64,000 nt of DNA from positions 124,001 to 188,000 of the forward strand of contig UQUN01000002.1 in assembly GCA_900544175.1 (NCBI GenBank). The letters are read 5' to 3'. The position numbers were made by a program, and so were the translations under genes. The stretch is from an uncultured Alistipes sp. Its GTDB lineage: Bacteria > Bacteroidota > Bacteroidia > Bacteroidales > UBA932. The notes below the pieces were generated by a model. It was given only the letters and a program-made list of their open reading frames with translations. It was not told the DNA's origin and did not search any database. Numbering within the stretch: the first letter of the stretch is position 1; the number at the start of each line of letters is the position of its first letter. Positions 17,334-25,347 of this stretch are shown one piece after another.

Positions 17334-17620
17334 TGTATGCTTTTACCTTTTTTATTAAAAAATTCTTTTATCTCTGATGACTTATAGTATGTTCTACCAT
17401 CAATCATGTAGTAGGTCACGAGTTTCTTTTGGCGGTAACGCGCAAGGGTACGCTTGGTCACGCCGAGCAGCTCGCACATGTCCTGGTTGTCGAGCAGCTT
17501 GTCGCCTTCAAGGGCGGCCGTCTGCCGGTTCATACGCCTCAGCATGTTCTCCATCCTGTCGAAGCGTTCCATAACCTGATGGAACATCATCTGTAACGTC
17601 TCCCGCTCTATCTGTATCAT
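17330..17620 (-). CDS. Helix-turn-helix protein, excisionase-like (HTH_17 type)
   Basis: A 96-aa protein with a longer N-terminal coiled-coil (RETLQMMFHQVMERFDRMEN) and the HTH core LLDNQDMCELLGVTKRTLAR, then the wing YMIDGRTYYKSSEIKEFF. First gene of the three-HTH operon. The upstream 200 bases carry a terminator ending the RibD-like gene, so the HTH operon needs its own promoter between 17621 and 17762; I see no clear TAnnTTTG box there. Confidence 0.83.
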   Translation of the reverse strand: MIQIERETLQMMFHQVMERFDRMENMLRRMNRQTAALEGDKLLDNQDMCELLGVTKRTLARYRQKKLVTYYMIDGRTYYKSSEIKEFFNKKGKSIQ

Positions 17621-17762
17621 AATTTAATTCTGTTTTAGTGCGTGAATACTTTGTTTCCAACACTGCTGCGCAACAGGTTTCAGTATGATAAGGGCCAAAT
17701 AGCAGACCAATGCGGCAGGTTTACCATCAGATAACAGGAAAAACGCTGAATACCATAGAAAT

Positions 17763-17792
17763 AAAAAATCAGCCTTCCCGGGAGATGGCTGA
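17763..17792 (-). terminator. Intrinsic terminator after the RibD-like gene
   Basis: Minus strand TCAGCC, a 12-base loop, GGCTGA, then TTTTTTA, about 35 bases after the RibD-like stop codon. Confidence 0.8.
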
Positions 17793-17807
17793 CGGGCATA
17801 TTGCATC

Positions 17808-17846
17808 TGCAATGTCCTGCAATGGTCTATTGCAACGTCCTGCAAT
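17808..17846. repeat. Two direct 16-bp iterons
   Basis: TGCAATGTCCTGCAAT (17808-17823) and TGCAACGTCCTGCAAT (17831-17846) differ at one base and are spaced 23 bases start to start. Between them TTGCA/TGCAA half-sites also form small palindromes. They overlap the 3' end of the RibD-like gene. They may be recombinase arm-type or regulator-binding sites near the element end; that role is inference. Confidence 0.6.
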
Positions 17847-18243
17847 AATGCAGACGGCACACGCCGTTCCGGAAGGTCCTGGAGTTGACGAGCCGCCATT
17901 TGCCCGACGGGAGATGAGCGGAGACGGACAAAGGGAAGGAGCTGACAGATGGGATAAGAAAGATTGCAAGCTCGTCGACAAGGCTGTAAAGTGACAGTCC
18001 CCGCAGAAATTCCACGCTCTCCTCATCGTATATCTCCGTATGGAACACCGTTGAGGATCCGGCGGAATCTTTCTCGCAGATAAGATCGACCAGCGGATAA
18101 CCGGGATGCAGATACATGGTACTGCGTCCCCTCCAGTACGGGAAGCCGTTCCTGTCTGACTGTATCCACTCCATCAACGGCTCGCTTTCCGCCGGAATGG
18201 AACCGTCCAAAGTCATTGCTATCACTGCCTGTAACTTAGCCAT
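17827..18243 (-). CDS. RibD C-terminal/dihydrofolate-reductase-like protein
   Basis: A 138-aa protein. MAKLQAVIAMTLDGSIPAES matches the opening strand of the RibD-C/DHFR fold (A-x-S/T-L-D-G). Later YDEESVEFLRGL and the end GKWRLVNSRTF...GVCRLHY fit the last helices and strands of that superfamily, although it is shorter (about 170-190 aa is usual) and the NADP-binding glycine motif is weak. Small RibD-like genes are commonly carried beside xis-like genes on Bacteroides conjugative elements; their role is not known to me. The internal Met (18243) was chosen because upstream codons lack similarity. Confidence 0.65.
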   Translation of the reverse strand: MAKLQAVIAMTLDGSIPAESEPLMEWIQSDRNGFPYWRGRSTMYLHPGYPLVDLICEKDSAGSSTVFHTEIYDEESVEFLRGLSLYSLVDELAIFLIPSVSSFPLSVSAHLPSGKWRLVNSRTFRNGVCRLHYCRTLQ

Positions 18244-18590
18244 GTTTCTGCCTTTAAAAACAAAATAGCGTGAAATCCACGCATTATCAGGCAGAGGCTC
18301 TGGCAAGCCCAAAAACAGATCTGCATGGACTCACGCTATAGGGCATAGCATAAGCCTCACGCAAAAGCCTCTGTTCTTGAAATTTTGCCAGATTTCCGCC
18401 TGAGACGTCTTGCGACTTATGTATGACAACAGGCAGGACTCCGGCCCTTGCCGCCGTCAGTTCAGTATGTCATGGCCGTAACTTATGCGGTGCACAGTTC
18501 TCCGGCCTTTTTGCAAAGGTAGGCATTTTCTTTCATCCTGTTATGCCTTTTGCTTCCATATCTTGCTGATGACAATGAAAAGGATGCCGC
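18244..18590. promoter_or_regulatory. Intergenic region with a -7 like element
   Basis: 347 bases without a gene. On the minus strand TACCTTTG (18521-18514) matches the TAnnTTTG -7 element but has no clear -33 TTTG. Downstream in that transcript a 9-bp inverted repeat, TCACGCTAT (18331-18339) and ATAGCGTGA (18265-18273), could fold just before the RibD-like start. Confidence 0.4.
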
Positions 18591-19913
18591 TCATTTGTCC
18601 AGCAGGCCGTATTTCTTCATTTTCCGGTACAGGGTGGAAGGATCTACATGCAGCACCTCCGCAGCTCTCCTGCGGTGTCCTCCGCTTGCCGTCAGCGCAT
18701 TGAGTATGGACTGTCTCTCATCCGCCTCTGTCTTCGGAAACAGGCTGCTTCCTCTGTCCGTATCCTCCGGACGGATGTTCAGTTCTGCCGCTTCTATCAC
18801 CGGCTGTCGGGCCATCAGCACTGCCCGTTTAATCTTGTTCTGCAGTTCACGCACGTTTCCCGGCCAACGGTAGGAAAGCATCAGCCGTCCGGCCTCGGGA
18901 GTGAACCCTTCCGTCGGGCGTTTGAGTTCTTTGGAGAACTTCTCCCTGAAGTGTTCCGCCAGCGGCAGGATGTCTTCCTGGCATTCATGCAGCGATGGCA
19001 TGACTATCTCGAACTCGCCCAGCCTGTGGTACAGGTCCTCGCGGAAACGCCTCTCCTTAATGGCCGACTGCAGATCCTCGTTGGTGGCGGCCACTATCCG
19101 CACATCGGCCTTTCTTTCCCGGCTGCTGCCGATCGGGAGATAGGTCCCTTCCTGCAAGACACGCAGGAGCATGGCCTGCACTTCAGGTGACAGTGTGCCT
19201 ATCTCGTCCAGAAACAGCGTGCCGCCTTTCGCCAAGTCGAAATACCCGTCCTTGTTGCTGTCCGCACCTGTGAAAGTCCCTTTCATGTGTCCGAAAAAGA
19301 GTGTCGGGGCCAGTTCCTTGGGAATGACGGCGCAGTTGACGGCCACCAACGGTTTTCCCCTGCGATTGCTGGAGTAATGTATCCGCTGTGCGACGGATTC
19401 CTTGCCTGCTCCGTTCGGTCCGAGTATAAGCACGGATATGTCAAACGGGGCGACGGTACGTGCGAGGTTCTCAACCTCAAGCATCTGCGGACTGCTCCTG
19501 CGGAAAAGGCTTCTGTCCCTGTCATAGACCCTGGAGCTCGGCCGCATTATGTCCTTGACCAATTCAAGAAGCTCGTCCATCTGCACTGGCTTTGCCAGAT
19601 AGTCGTCCGCTCCAAGCTTGACAGCCCTTACGGCGTCGGGCACGGAAGCATAACCGGTCATGACGATGAATGGGATGTCGATTTTCTCTTCATGGATCCA
19701 TTCGAGCAGAGATATCCCGTCCCCCTCCGGAAGGCGGACATCAGACAGCACAAGGTCGAAGTGCTCTTTTCGGAGCAGCCGCCTCGCACCGGGCTCGTCT
19801 GTCGTGACCGAGATCTCGTATCCGTGTTTCTCAAGTCTCTTCCTCTGCTGTTCGGCCAGCATGATATTGTCCTCTACTATCAATATCCTTGTCTTATGAC
19901 TTATCTTCTTCAT
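18591..19913 (-). CDS. rteB: RteB-like sigma-54-dependent response regulator (NtrC family)
   Basis: A 440-aa regulator. Receiver domain about 1-125 with ILIVEDN, the phospho-acceptor Asp in LVLSDVRLPEGDG (about 57) and Lys in YLAKP. AAA+ domain about 145-375 with a Walker A-like GPNGAGKE, the sigma-54 contact loop GTFTGA, Walker B TLFLDEIG and the R-finger region FREDLYHRLGEF. A Fis-type HTH at the end (RRRAAEVLHVDPSTLYRKMKK). It pairs with the hybrid kinase whose gene ends 4 bases upstream. In CTnDOT the tetQ-rteA-rteB operon controls excision and transfer; homology of role is inferred from domain order and position in an ICE. Confidence 0.88.
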   Translation of the reverse strand: MKKISHKTRILIVEDNIMLAEQQRKRLEKHGYEISVTTDEPGARRLLRKEHFDLVLSDVRLPEGDGISLLEWIHEEKIDIPFIVMTGYASVPDAVRAVKLGADDYLAKPVQMDELLELVKDIMRPSSRVYDRDRSLFRRSSPQMLEVENLARTVAPFDISVLILGPNGAGKESVAQRIHYSSNRRGKPLVAVNCAVIPKELAPTLFFGHMKGTFTGADSNKDGYFDLAKGGTLFLDEIGTLSPEVQAMLLRVLQEGTYLPIGSSRERKADVRIVAATNEDLQSAIKERRFREDLYHRLGEFEIVMPSLHECQEDILPLAEHFREKFSKELKRPTEGFTPEAGRLMLSYRWPGNVRELQNKIKRAVLMARQPVIEAAELNIRPEDTDRGSSLFPKTEADERQSILNALTASGGHRRRAAEVLHVDPSTLYRKMKKYGLLDK

Positions 19914-19917
19914 TACG

Positions 19918-22236
19918 CTATTGCATTGTATTGTCCCCGAGCAGTCTCTCCGCTTCCGCTATCAGTCCGTGAAGCCGGTCTATGACCGTCTCCGTGTGCC
20001 TGCGGATTTCAGTGTCATCGGTCTCTGCGCTATGCAGGGCTTCGCTGTATTCCTCCAGCTCATGAAAGATGCCCAGCTGCTCCCATACCGGACGCATACG
20101 GTGAAGGGTCTCCCTCATCCGTCCGATGTCCAGCTCCATGTCGTGCAGGGCCTCCTGAAGGGCGGTCCTGTTCTTTTGAGACTCGTCTATGAACGCCTTT
20201 AGAATCCAGCCACGGTCTCCTGTATCTGTAGTCAAAGCCTCAAAGTCAGGCTGAGACTCACGTCCGCAGGAAGTGTTCTCCATAAAGGAGGACAGGAACA
20301 CCAGCAGCTCGTGCATGGAGAACGGCTTGCGTATGCAGCCGGAGAAGCCTGCCTCCATATACCGGCTGTCGTCACCATCACTCCTTGCTGTCATGGCCGC
20401 TATGGGAACGGTTCTGGAGTTTCCGATATTGGAGTGCCGCAGGAGCCGCAGCAGGTCAAAACCGCTTGTGCCTCTCATCTGTATATCTGCAAGAATCAGG
20501 TCATATTTTTCCATACGCATGGCACTGACCACCTCCCTGGCATTGATGCATGTGCGGCATGAGACACCGCTGCGCTCCAGCATCTCGCCGACAATGCGCA
20601 GCTGGACGGGGCTGTCATCAACGACAAGAACCCGTCTCGGCAGGCGCAGGCTTCCCGATACCGGACAGGTTTCTTGTCCTGCCTGCTCCGTGCTCTCCGG
20701 CAGGGGGACGCTCACCTTGAACACGCTGCCCTCACCGATTCGGCTCGACACGTAGATCTCTCCTCCGAGCAGGGCTACAAGTCCCTTGGTTATTGAAAGC
20801 CCCAGCCCGAATCCATCGGGGTCCATCTCTGGGGCGGCCCGCTCGAACGGACGGAATATCCGTCCTGCCGTCTCCTCGTCCATGCCGATGCCGGTGTCCT
20901 CGATGCTGACCTCCAGTCTGCCGTCAGTGTAGGAAGCGAGAAAACGCACCGCTCCGGCATTCGTGAACTTGACTGCGTTGTCGAGCAGATTGCCAATGAC
21001 CTGCTCCACGCGGTCGGCATCGCCCGACACCGTGACATAGGCGTTCTTTATGTCCTTGATGAAAAGCAGTCCCTTGTCATTTGCAGTCTTGGTATATTCC
21101 TCCGCGATACATTCCAGGAATGGCCCGAGATGAAACGGTACATTGTTAAGTGTCTCCTTCGCCTCGTTCAGACGGGACATGTCAAGCAGGCTGTTGGCGA
21201 GCCTTGCTATGTGACGGGAGGAATCGATGATGTTTCCGAGGTAGGCGTTGCGCCGTTTCCTGTCTCTGGTGTCAAGCGCCAGTTCCGCGCTGCCGCTGAT
21301 GGCGTTCAGAGGACCGCGTATGTCATGCGAGAGGGTCACTATGATTTTCTTGCGCATGTCGGACAGATTCCGGTTCTGGGACAGTGCCTCCTCCAGGCTC
21401 TTCCTGTCGCGCTCCCTGCGGTGGAGGTCGCGTATGATAATAAGGTGTGAGACGACAAGCAGTACTATGGCCGCGACAATAAGTCCGGCAATAAGGCGGA
21501 AGGAGCGCATCCGCGCCTCGGCTATCTTCTGCTCACGGTACTGGAATGCGGTCTGAGCCTGCCCGTCCAGCATGGCTATGAACGAGTACAGTCTGGCGTT
21601 AAGCTCGCGGTTGTAGAATCGGAGGCTGTCGGTGTAGGTGTCAAGATCGCGGATGCGCTTCTCCTGCAGGGATATGAGCCGCTCGTTCAGTGATTGCAGG
21701 GGTGCGGCGGGAACCGGAATTGTCACCGTGTCCTTCTTGCCGAACCATCCGGCGATGCCCTTCCTTCTCCTGATCTCCGTTCTGGTGCGGATGGCCTGCG
21801 AGGTCACTTTCGGCAGCTGCTCCGTTATGAGGCTGTCGGCAACCTCCTGCCTGTGGAACGCCTTCATGATGCGGTACAGGTGGCGCTCCTTCTCGGAGAG
21901 CAGCATCCGCAGGGTGTCCACCTGCTCTGGCAGGACGAATCCAGTGCAATTCAGTCTCAGATCCACGAGCAGGGTGTCGACCGACATGCGTTTCCCGTGG
22001 TACAGGCTGTACTCTGTGGTGTCCCACGCCATGACCGACTCTCCGAGGGTCGCGAGCTCAGTGATGCGGCGGTGCACGGCGTTGATGTCCCGGCGGACGG
22101 CGCGTATCTCCGTCCCCTCTTTCTCTATCTCACTTATCCTCGCGCGGTCGAAGACAAGGATGGCGGTCATGCTGCCGATGACCGCCACCAGGATGACGTA
22201 ACCGAAAAGTATCTTTTTATGTAATGATATCGCCAT
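19918..22236 (-). CDS. rteA: RteA-like hybrid sensor histidine kinase
   Basis: About 772 aa. Transmembrane helix about 8-27 (ILFGYVILVAVIGSMTAILV), a periplasmic helical sensor region to about 240, a second membrane helix (LIAGLIVAAIVLLVVSHLII), HisKA with SHDIRGPLNAISG (phospho-His), HATPase (DNAVKF, DTGIGM, FGLGLSI), a receiver domain (VLVVDDSPV; Asp in LILADIQM) and a C-terminal helical HPt-like region with LHRMRPVWEQLG (His). The order matches CTnDOT RteA. A start 11 codons upstream (22269) is possible. It lies 72 bases (39 with that start) after the alpha-oxoamine synthase and 4 bases before the RteB-like gene, so the three form one operon. Confidence 0.87.
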   Translation of the reverse strand: MAISLHKKILFGYVILVAVIGSMTAILVFDRARISEIEKEGTEIRAVRRDINAVHRRITELATLGESVMAWDTTEYSLYHGKRMSVDTLLVDLRLNCTGFVLPEQVDTLRMLLSEKERHLYRIMKAFHRQEVADSLITEQLPKVTSQAIRTRTEIRRRKGIAGWFGKKDTVTIPVPAAPLQSLNERLISLQEKRIRDLDTYTDSLRFYNRELNARLYSFIAMLDGQAQTAFQYREQKIAEARMRSFRLIAGLIVAAIVLLVVSHLIIIRDLHRRERDRKSLEEALSQNRNLSDMRKKIIVTLSHDIRGPLNAISGSAELALDTRDRKRRNAYLGNIIDSSRHIARLANSLLDMSRLNEAKETLNNVPFHLGPFLECIAEEYTKTANDKGLLFIKDIKNAYVTVSGDADRVEQVIGNLLDNAVKFTNAGAVRFLASYTDGRLEVSIEDTGIGMDEETAGRIFRPFERAAPEMDPDGFGLGLSITKGLVALLGGEIYVSSRIGEGSVFKVSVPLPESTEQAGQETCPVSGSLRLPRRVLVVDDSPVQLRIVGEMLERSGVSCRTCINAREVVSAMRMEKYDLILADIQMRGTSGFDLLRLLRHSNIGNSRTVPIAAMTARSDGDDSRYMEAGFSGCIRKPFSMHELLVFLSSFMENTSCGRESQPDFEALTTDTGDRGWILKAFIDESQKNRTALQEALHDMELDIGRMRETLHRMRPVWEQLGIFHELEEYSEALHSAETDDTEIRRHTETVIDRLHGLIAEAERLLGDNTMQ

Positions 22237-22307
22237 TGGCTTGCTGTGCGTTCTTGTGGTCCGGGACATACCGCCTGCGGCGGGTGATGTCCAGTGCGGA
22301 GCGGCGG

Positions 22308-23549
22308 TCAGGCCTGCGGACCGCTCAGTATTGCCTCAAGCGCTGATGACAGCCTGAGGATATCCTCCTCTGTGTGTGTCGCCAGGATGCTTATCCTTAT
22401 TCTGGCATCCTTGTCCCTAACTGCGGGATAACAGATGCCTATCGCGTATATGCCCATCTCAAGCAGCCGGGCTGACAGGTCTTTCACACGCTTGTTGTCC
22501 CTTATCTTTACGGGGAATATCTGGGAGACCGAGGGGCGCGTGTCTATTCCGAGTCTCTCCATCTCGGAGCGGAACAGTCTCACATTGGACCATAGCCTTT
22601 CCCTTATCTCCGGGCATGACTTCATTATCTCCAGAGCCTTCAGGGATGAGGCCATGACCTGCGGAGAGGGAGACGCAGAGAAGACTGTTTGAGGAGAGTA
22701 GTACCGTAAATACTGGACAAGCCGCCGCGATGAGGCCGCGAACCCGCCCACGCATCCGAATGTCTTGCTTAGGGTACCGGTGACTATGTCAACCTTGCCC
22801 AGCAGTCCGTAATGGTCCGCCACTCCGCGTCCGTCCGGGCCGAAAACGCCTATGCCATGGGCATCGTCCAGCATGACGAATGCACCGTAGCTGTGGCACA
22901 GCTCTATCATTTGAGGCAGCAGGGAGAGGTCTCCGTCCTGGGAATAGACTCCGTCTATGATAAGGAGCTTCGTCCTGTATTTGTCCTTTACGCTCTTCAG
23001 CACTGTCTCCAGATAATCCAGATCATTGTGTCCTATGTTCTTGGTATTGGTGCCGATGAGGCCGTTCAGTGAGCTTGAGTGTATGAATGAGTCTATGAGC
23101 GCGATGTCGTTTTTCCCGAGCAGGACGCGCAGTACCCCCTCATTCGCCCCGAAGCCGGATGAGAACACCAGGCTGTCCTCGCAGCCCACAAAATCAGCCA
23201 ACGCTGTTTCCAGTTCTCTCTGCATATCCATCATACCGCCTATGATGGGAGCCGCACATACCCCCGTGCCGTACTTTTTCACGGCGGAGACTCCAGCGGC
23301 GATGGTCTCCGCGTTTCTCGACATACCGAGGTAGTCGTTGGAGACAAAACTTACGACATCCCTGTACTCTCCTGTATATGGCATCCTTACCGTCATACGG
23401 CTGCCCGTGTTTGTTTTTGAGCTGATGAAATATCCATTGTGCCGATATCCGTCCATCTGGTCTACGAATTCCTGAAAACTGTCGGCTCTCTCCATTATAT
23501 TCTCCTCGGTGGAGAGACTGAAATCCTTTAAACTAAGTAATCTGTCCAT
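22308..23549 (-). CDS. PLP-dependent alpha-oxoamine synthase family enzyme (BioF/KBL/SPT/CqsA-like)
   Basis: A 413-aa fold-type I aminotransferase-like enzyme. Landmarks: FVSNDYLGMSRN near the N-terminus, the cofactor-ring contact SSGFGANEGVL, IDSFIHSS, VMLDDAHGIGVFG (Asp and His) and the Schiff-base Lys in TGTLSKTFGCVGGF. Members condense an acyl-CoA with an amino acid: 8-amino-7-oxononanoate, 2-amino-3-ketobutyrate, 3-ketosphinganine, or autoinducer synthesis (CqsA, LqsA). No other biotin or sphingolipid gene is near. It is first in an operon with the hybrid kinase and NtrC regulator, and divergent from a TetR gene, so a signal-synthase or sphingolipid-type role is inference. Confidence 0.88.
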   Translation of the reverse strand: MDRLLSLKDFSLSTEENIMERADSFQEFVDQMDGYRHNGYFISSKTNTGSRMTVRMPYTGEYRDVVSFVSNDYLGMSRNAETIAAGVSAVKKYGTGVCAAPIIGGMMDMQRELETALADFVGCEDSLVFSSGFGANEGVLRVLLGKNDIALIDSFIHSSSLNGLIGTNTKNIGHNDLDYLETVLKSVKDKYRTKLLIIDGVYSQDGDLSLLPQMIELCHSYGAFVMLDDAHGIGVFGPDGRGVADHYGLLGKVDIVTGTLSKTFGCVGGFAASSRRLVQYLRYYSPQTVFSASPSPQVMASSLKALEIMKSCPEIRERLWSNVRLFRSEMERLGIDTRPSVSQIFPVKIRDNKRVKDLSARLLEMGIYAIGICYPAVRDKDARIRISILATHTEEDILRLSSALEAILSGPQA

Positions 23550-23769
23550 ATCTGATTTTGAAATATAAATATATTAAAATGCTCATATCTGCCAATATGC
23601 AGAATGCAATTATAATAAAAAAATAATTCAATAAACCTAATTACACATATCTTTATTAAGAAATAAGAATAAATTCATGGCATCCCCTGTCCAGGATTGA
23701 TAAAAATTTGCTTATGTGAAATTTCTCTATAATTTTGCATTTATCAATCATTAATAATAGATAGGTTTT

Positions 23770-24543
23770 ATGGAATCTAAGAAGAAAAGAATCAGAAGGA
23801 CAAAATCCGAGGTGGAGAATGCCATATCCACCGCGATGGACAGATTGGTGGAGAAACACGGGATTTTAGGAATCACTGCCAACATGCTGATGGCGGAAGC
23901 GGACATTGAGAGTCCGGTATTCTACAACAGGTACGGTTCCATAGACGATCTGATATACGAGTATGTCAGCGAGAAAGACTTCTGGATTGCGGGCAAGCTG
24001 CCGTACAAGGACATCGAAAAGGACGGCCCGGAGGAGTATTACGTCAACACGCTCCTGAAGTTGGGGGACATGCTGAGGGAATCCAAGTTCACGAGGGACA
24101 CGCTCATCTGGGAGCTGTCATCAGACTCCGAGGCCGCTTATAAGATTGCCGGGCTGAAGGAGATGGAGAACGAGGCCCTCTTGGTGTACTACTCCAAGGT
24201 GTTCAAGAATACCGACGTGGATATCCGTACAGTCACCGCCATGCTTATCGCCGGGATATACTGGCTGAACCTGCACAAGGACAAGTCCACTTTCTGCGGT
24301 ATCGACCTGAATACAAAGGTCGACCGCGACAAGCTTGCCAAACTACTGAGGGCAATAGCCCAGAGTCTGTTTGCCGGTATAGAAAGCGGTTATGTGGACA
24401 GCAGGACTGTGGAGACGGCCCGCAGGATGGCGGAGAAAGGCATCGACCCCAAGACCATCTCCGATGTTCTCGACGTATCCGAGGATGACCTGAGCGACAT
24501 CCTTGCAATGCCCTCCGGAGTATCTTCTGCTTCTGAGAAGTAA
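23770..24543 (+). CDS. TetR/AcrR family transcriptional regulator
   Basis: A 257-aa regulator. The N-terminal HTH is clear (RTKSEVENAISTAMDRLVEK, then HGILGITANMLMAEADIESP and VFYNRYGSIDDLIYEYV), and the rest is an all-helical ligand and dimer domain. The C-terminus adds an extra helical tail (RRMAEKGIDPKTISDVLDVS) that looks like a small HTH/helix module, making it longer than the usual 190-220 aa. It is divergent from the alpha-oxoamine synthase operon across a 220-base gap, a common arrangement for a repressor of its neighbour. A strong terminator follows. Confidence 0.9.
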   Translation: MESKKKRIRRTKSEVENAISTAMDRLVEKHGILGITANMLMAEADIESPVFYNRYGSIDDLIYEYVSEKDFWIAGKLPYKDIEKDGPEEYYVNTLLKLGDMLRESKFTRDTLIWELSSDSEAAYKIAGLKEMENEALLVYYSKVFKNTDVDIRTVTAMLIAGIYWLNLHKDKSTFCGIDLNTKVDRDKLAKLLRAIAQSLFAGIESGYVDSRTVETARRMAEKGIDPKTISDVLDVSEDDLSDILAMPSGVSSASEK

Positions 24544-24582
24544 TCGGGAAGCAGCTCTGTTGTTCTGACATAAGGCCCTTCC

Positions 24583-24621
24583 AGCCGCACCGGTATGACG
24601 ACTGTCCGGTGTGGCTTTTTT
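24583..24621 (+). terminator. Intrinsic terminator of the TetR gene
   Basis: AGCCGCACCGG pairs with CCGGTGTGGCT (one G-T pair) around a 12-base loop, followed by TTTTTT. Confidence 0.9.
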
Positions 24622-24943
24622 GTGCGCCGTCTTATACAGGCATACACAAGAATTACCATCCGTAATAAACTGCGTAATCATGTAATAAGATATATTATAG
24701 ACCAAATTTTTCATTCGCAATTCGATAATCTTATAGTAAGTTTTCCACATGTTGATATAATGAAAACAACACGCGCTACTGCATATTTGTTTTCGATTAA
24801 TATTTATTCAAAAATATTATAAATAACTTACTGACAATAAGCATTATATTATCAGTATTTGACTGATTTATTGCTTCTTTATATAAGTAATTATATAATT
24901 ATAACAAATCTTTTGATTCTCTTTTGATTATTTAGTAATATTA
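24622..24943. other. AT-rich intergenic stretch
   Basis: About 320 bases of very AT-rich sequence with no supported gene. A sharp drop in GC relative to the neighbouring regulator genes marks the junction between ICE backbone and peptide cluster 1. Confidence 0.6.
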
Positions 24944-24975
24944 TTTGGCGATATGGAATATTGTTTATATCTTTG
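24944..24975 (+). promoter_or_regulatory. Canonical Bacteroidota promoter of peptide cluster 1
   Basis: TTTG (24944-24947), exactly 20 bases, then TATCTTTG (24968-24975), a perfect TAnnTTTG -7 element. Transcription should begin around 24980-24984, about 365 bases before the first precursor ATG. Confidence 0.75.
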
Positions 24976-24981
24976 ATGTGA

Positions 24982-25097
24982 TGAAATAATACGGCAATGA
25001 TTAAACGTGTATATAATTTCAATACTCCTATTAGAGGAGTTCTATATAGGCATCGCTCATAATCGAGGAATGCTGCCGTTTTATTGTTTTTTTGCAT
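24982..25097 (+). ncRNA. Structured leader RNA / attenuator, copy 1 (cluster 1)
   Basis: Just downstream of the promoter. Perfect hairpin ACTCCT-ATTAG-AGGAGT (25024-25040) nested in TATATA/TATATA arms, then a second hairpin GCAT..CTC-ATAATC-GAG..ATGC (25050-25073), an outer ACGGCA/TGCCGT pairing, and a T-run (25079-25093). This is an intrinsic terminator inside the leader, so it may be an attenuator or the end of a short RNA. A related element precedes cluster 2 (44510-44446) with the same GGCATC and ATAAT segments and compensatory stem changes. No ligand or regulator is known to me. Confidence 0.6.
24997..25062 (+). CDS. Possible 21-aa leader peptide in the attenuator
   Basis: ATG to TAA frame MIKRVYNFNTPIRGVLYRHR plus a final Ser, spanning the first hairpin and ending inside the terminator stem. 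Translation through it would melt the hairpins, as in translation-coupled attenuators. There is no clear ribosome binding site, and the cluster 2 leader has no matching ATG frame, so coding is doubtful. Confidence 0.25.
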   Translation: MIKRVYNFNTPIRGVLYRHRS

Positions 25098-25226
25098 ATT
25101 GGTTTATAAATAAATATATTGATCTTGTCTTTCGTTTATATGTCTGAAGATTTATGCATTCATGGTCAGGCAGTATCAATTTGCGAAAGTCAGGAAAAAT
25201 GTATAGAAACAAGAGGAAAAAATGTG

Positions 25227-25308
25227 GTGATACCGCCTGACACATTGATTTCTATTGAACACGGGGCATAATAGCCCAATGCTGGACGGTGGTACTCCGA
25301 TATCCTGA
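25227..25308 (+). pseudogene. Decayed copy of the small proline-rich ORF
   Basis: GTG-ATA then CCGCCTGACACAT matches the start of the small ORF at 42702-42809 almost base for base. A later GGACGG and CGATATC resemble its end. Two stops and a frameshift lie between. It precedes the first precursor gene, the same position the intact copies hold. Confidence 0.4.
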
Positions 25309-25347
25309 AAAGAAAGAAAAGAATGTAGTACATAAAAACAAAAGAAA

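Noticed and set aside
17808..17846. Iterons considered as a CRISPR array
   Set aside because: Only two 16-bp units with a 7-base gap between them; no cas genes in the window.
17624..17899. 91-codon minus-strand frame between the HTH genes and RibD-like gene
   Set aside because: It crosses an intrinsic terminator and the iterons and overlaps the RibD-like gene in another frame.
24891..25097. 68-codon minus-strand frame across the cluster 1 promoter
   Set aside because: It covers a consensus promoter and terminator hairpins on the other strand and has no supporting features.
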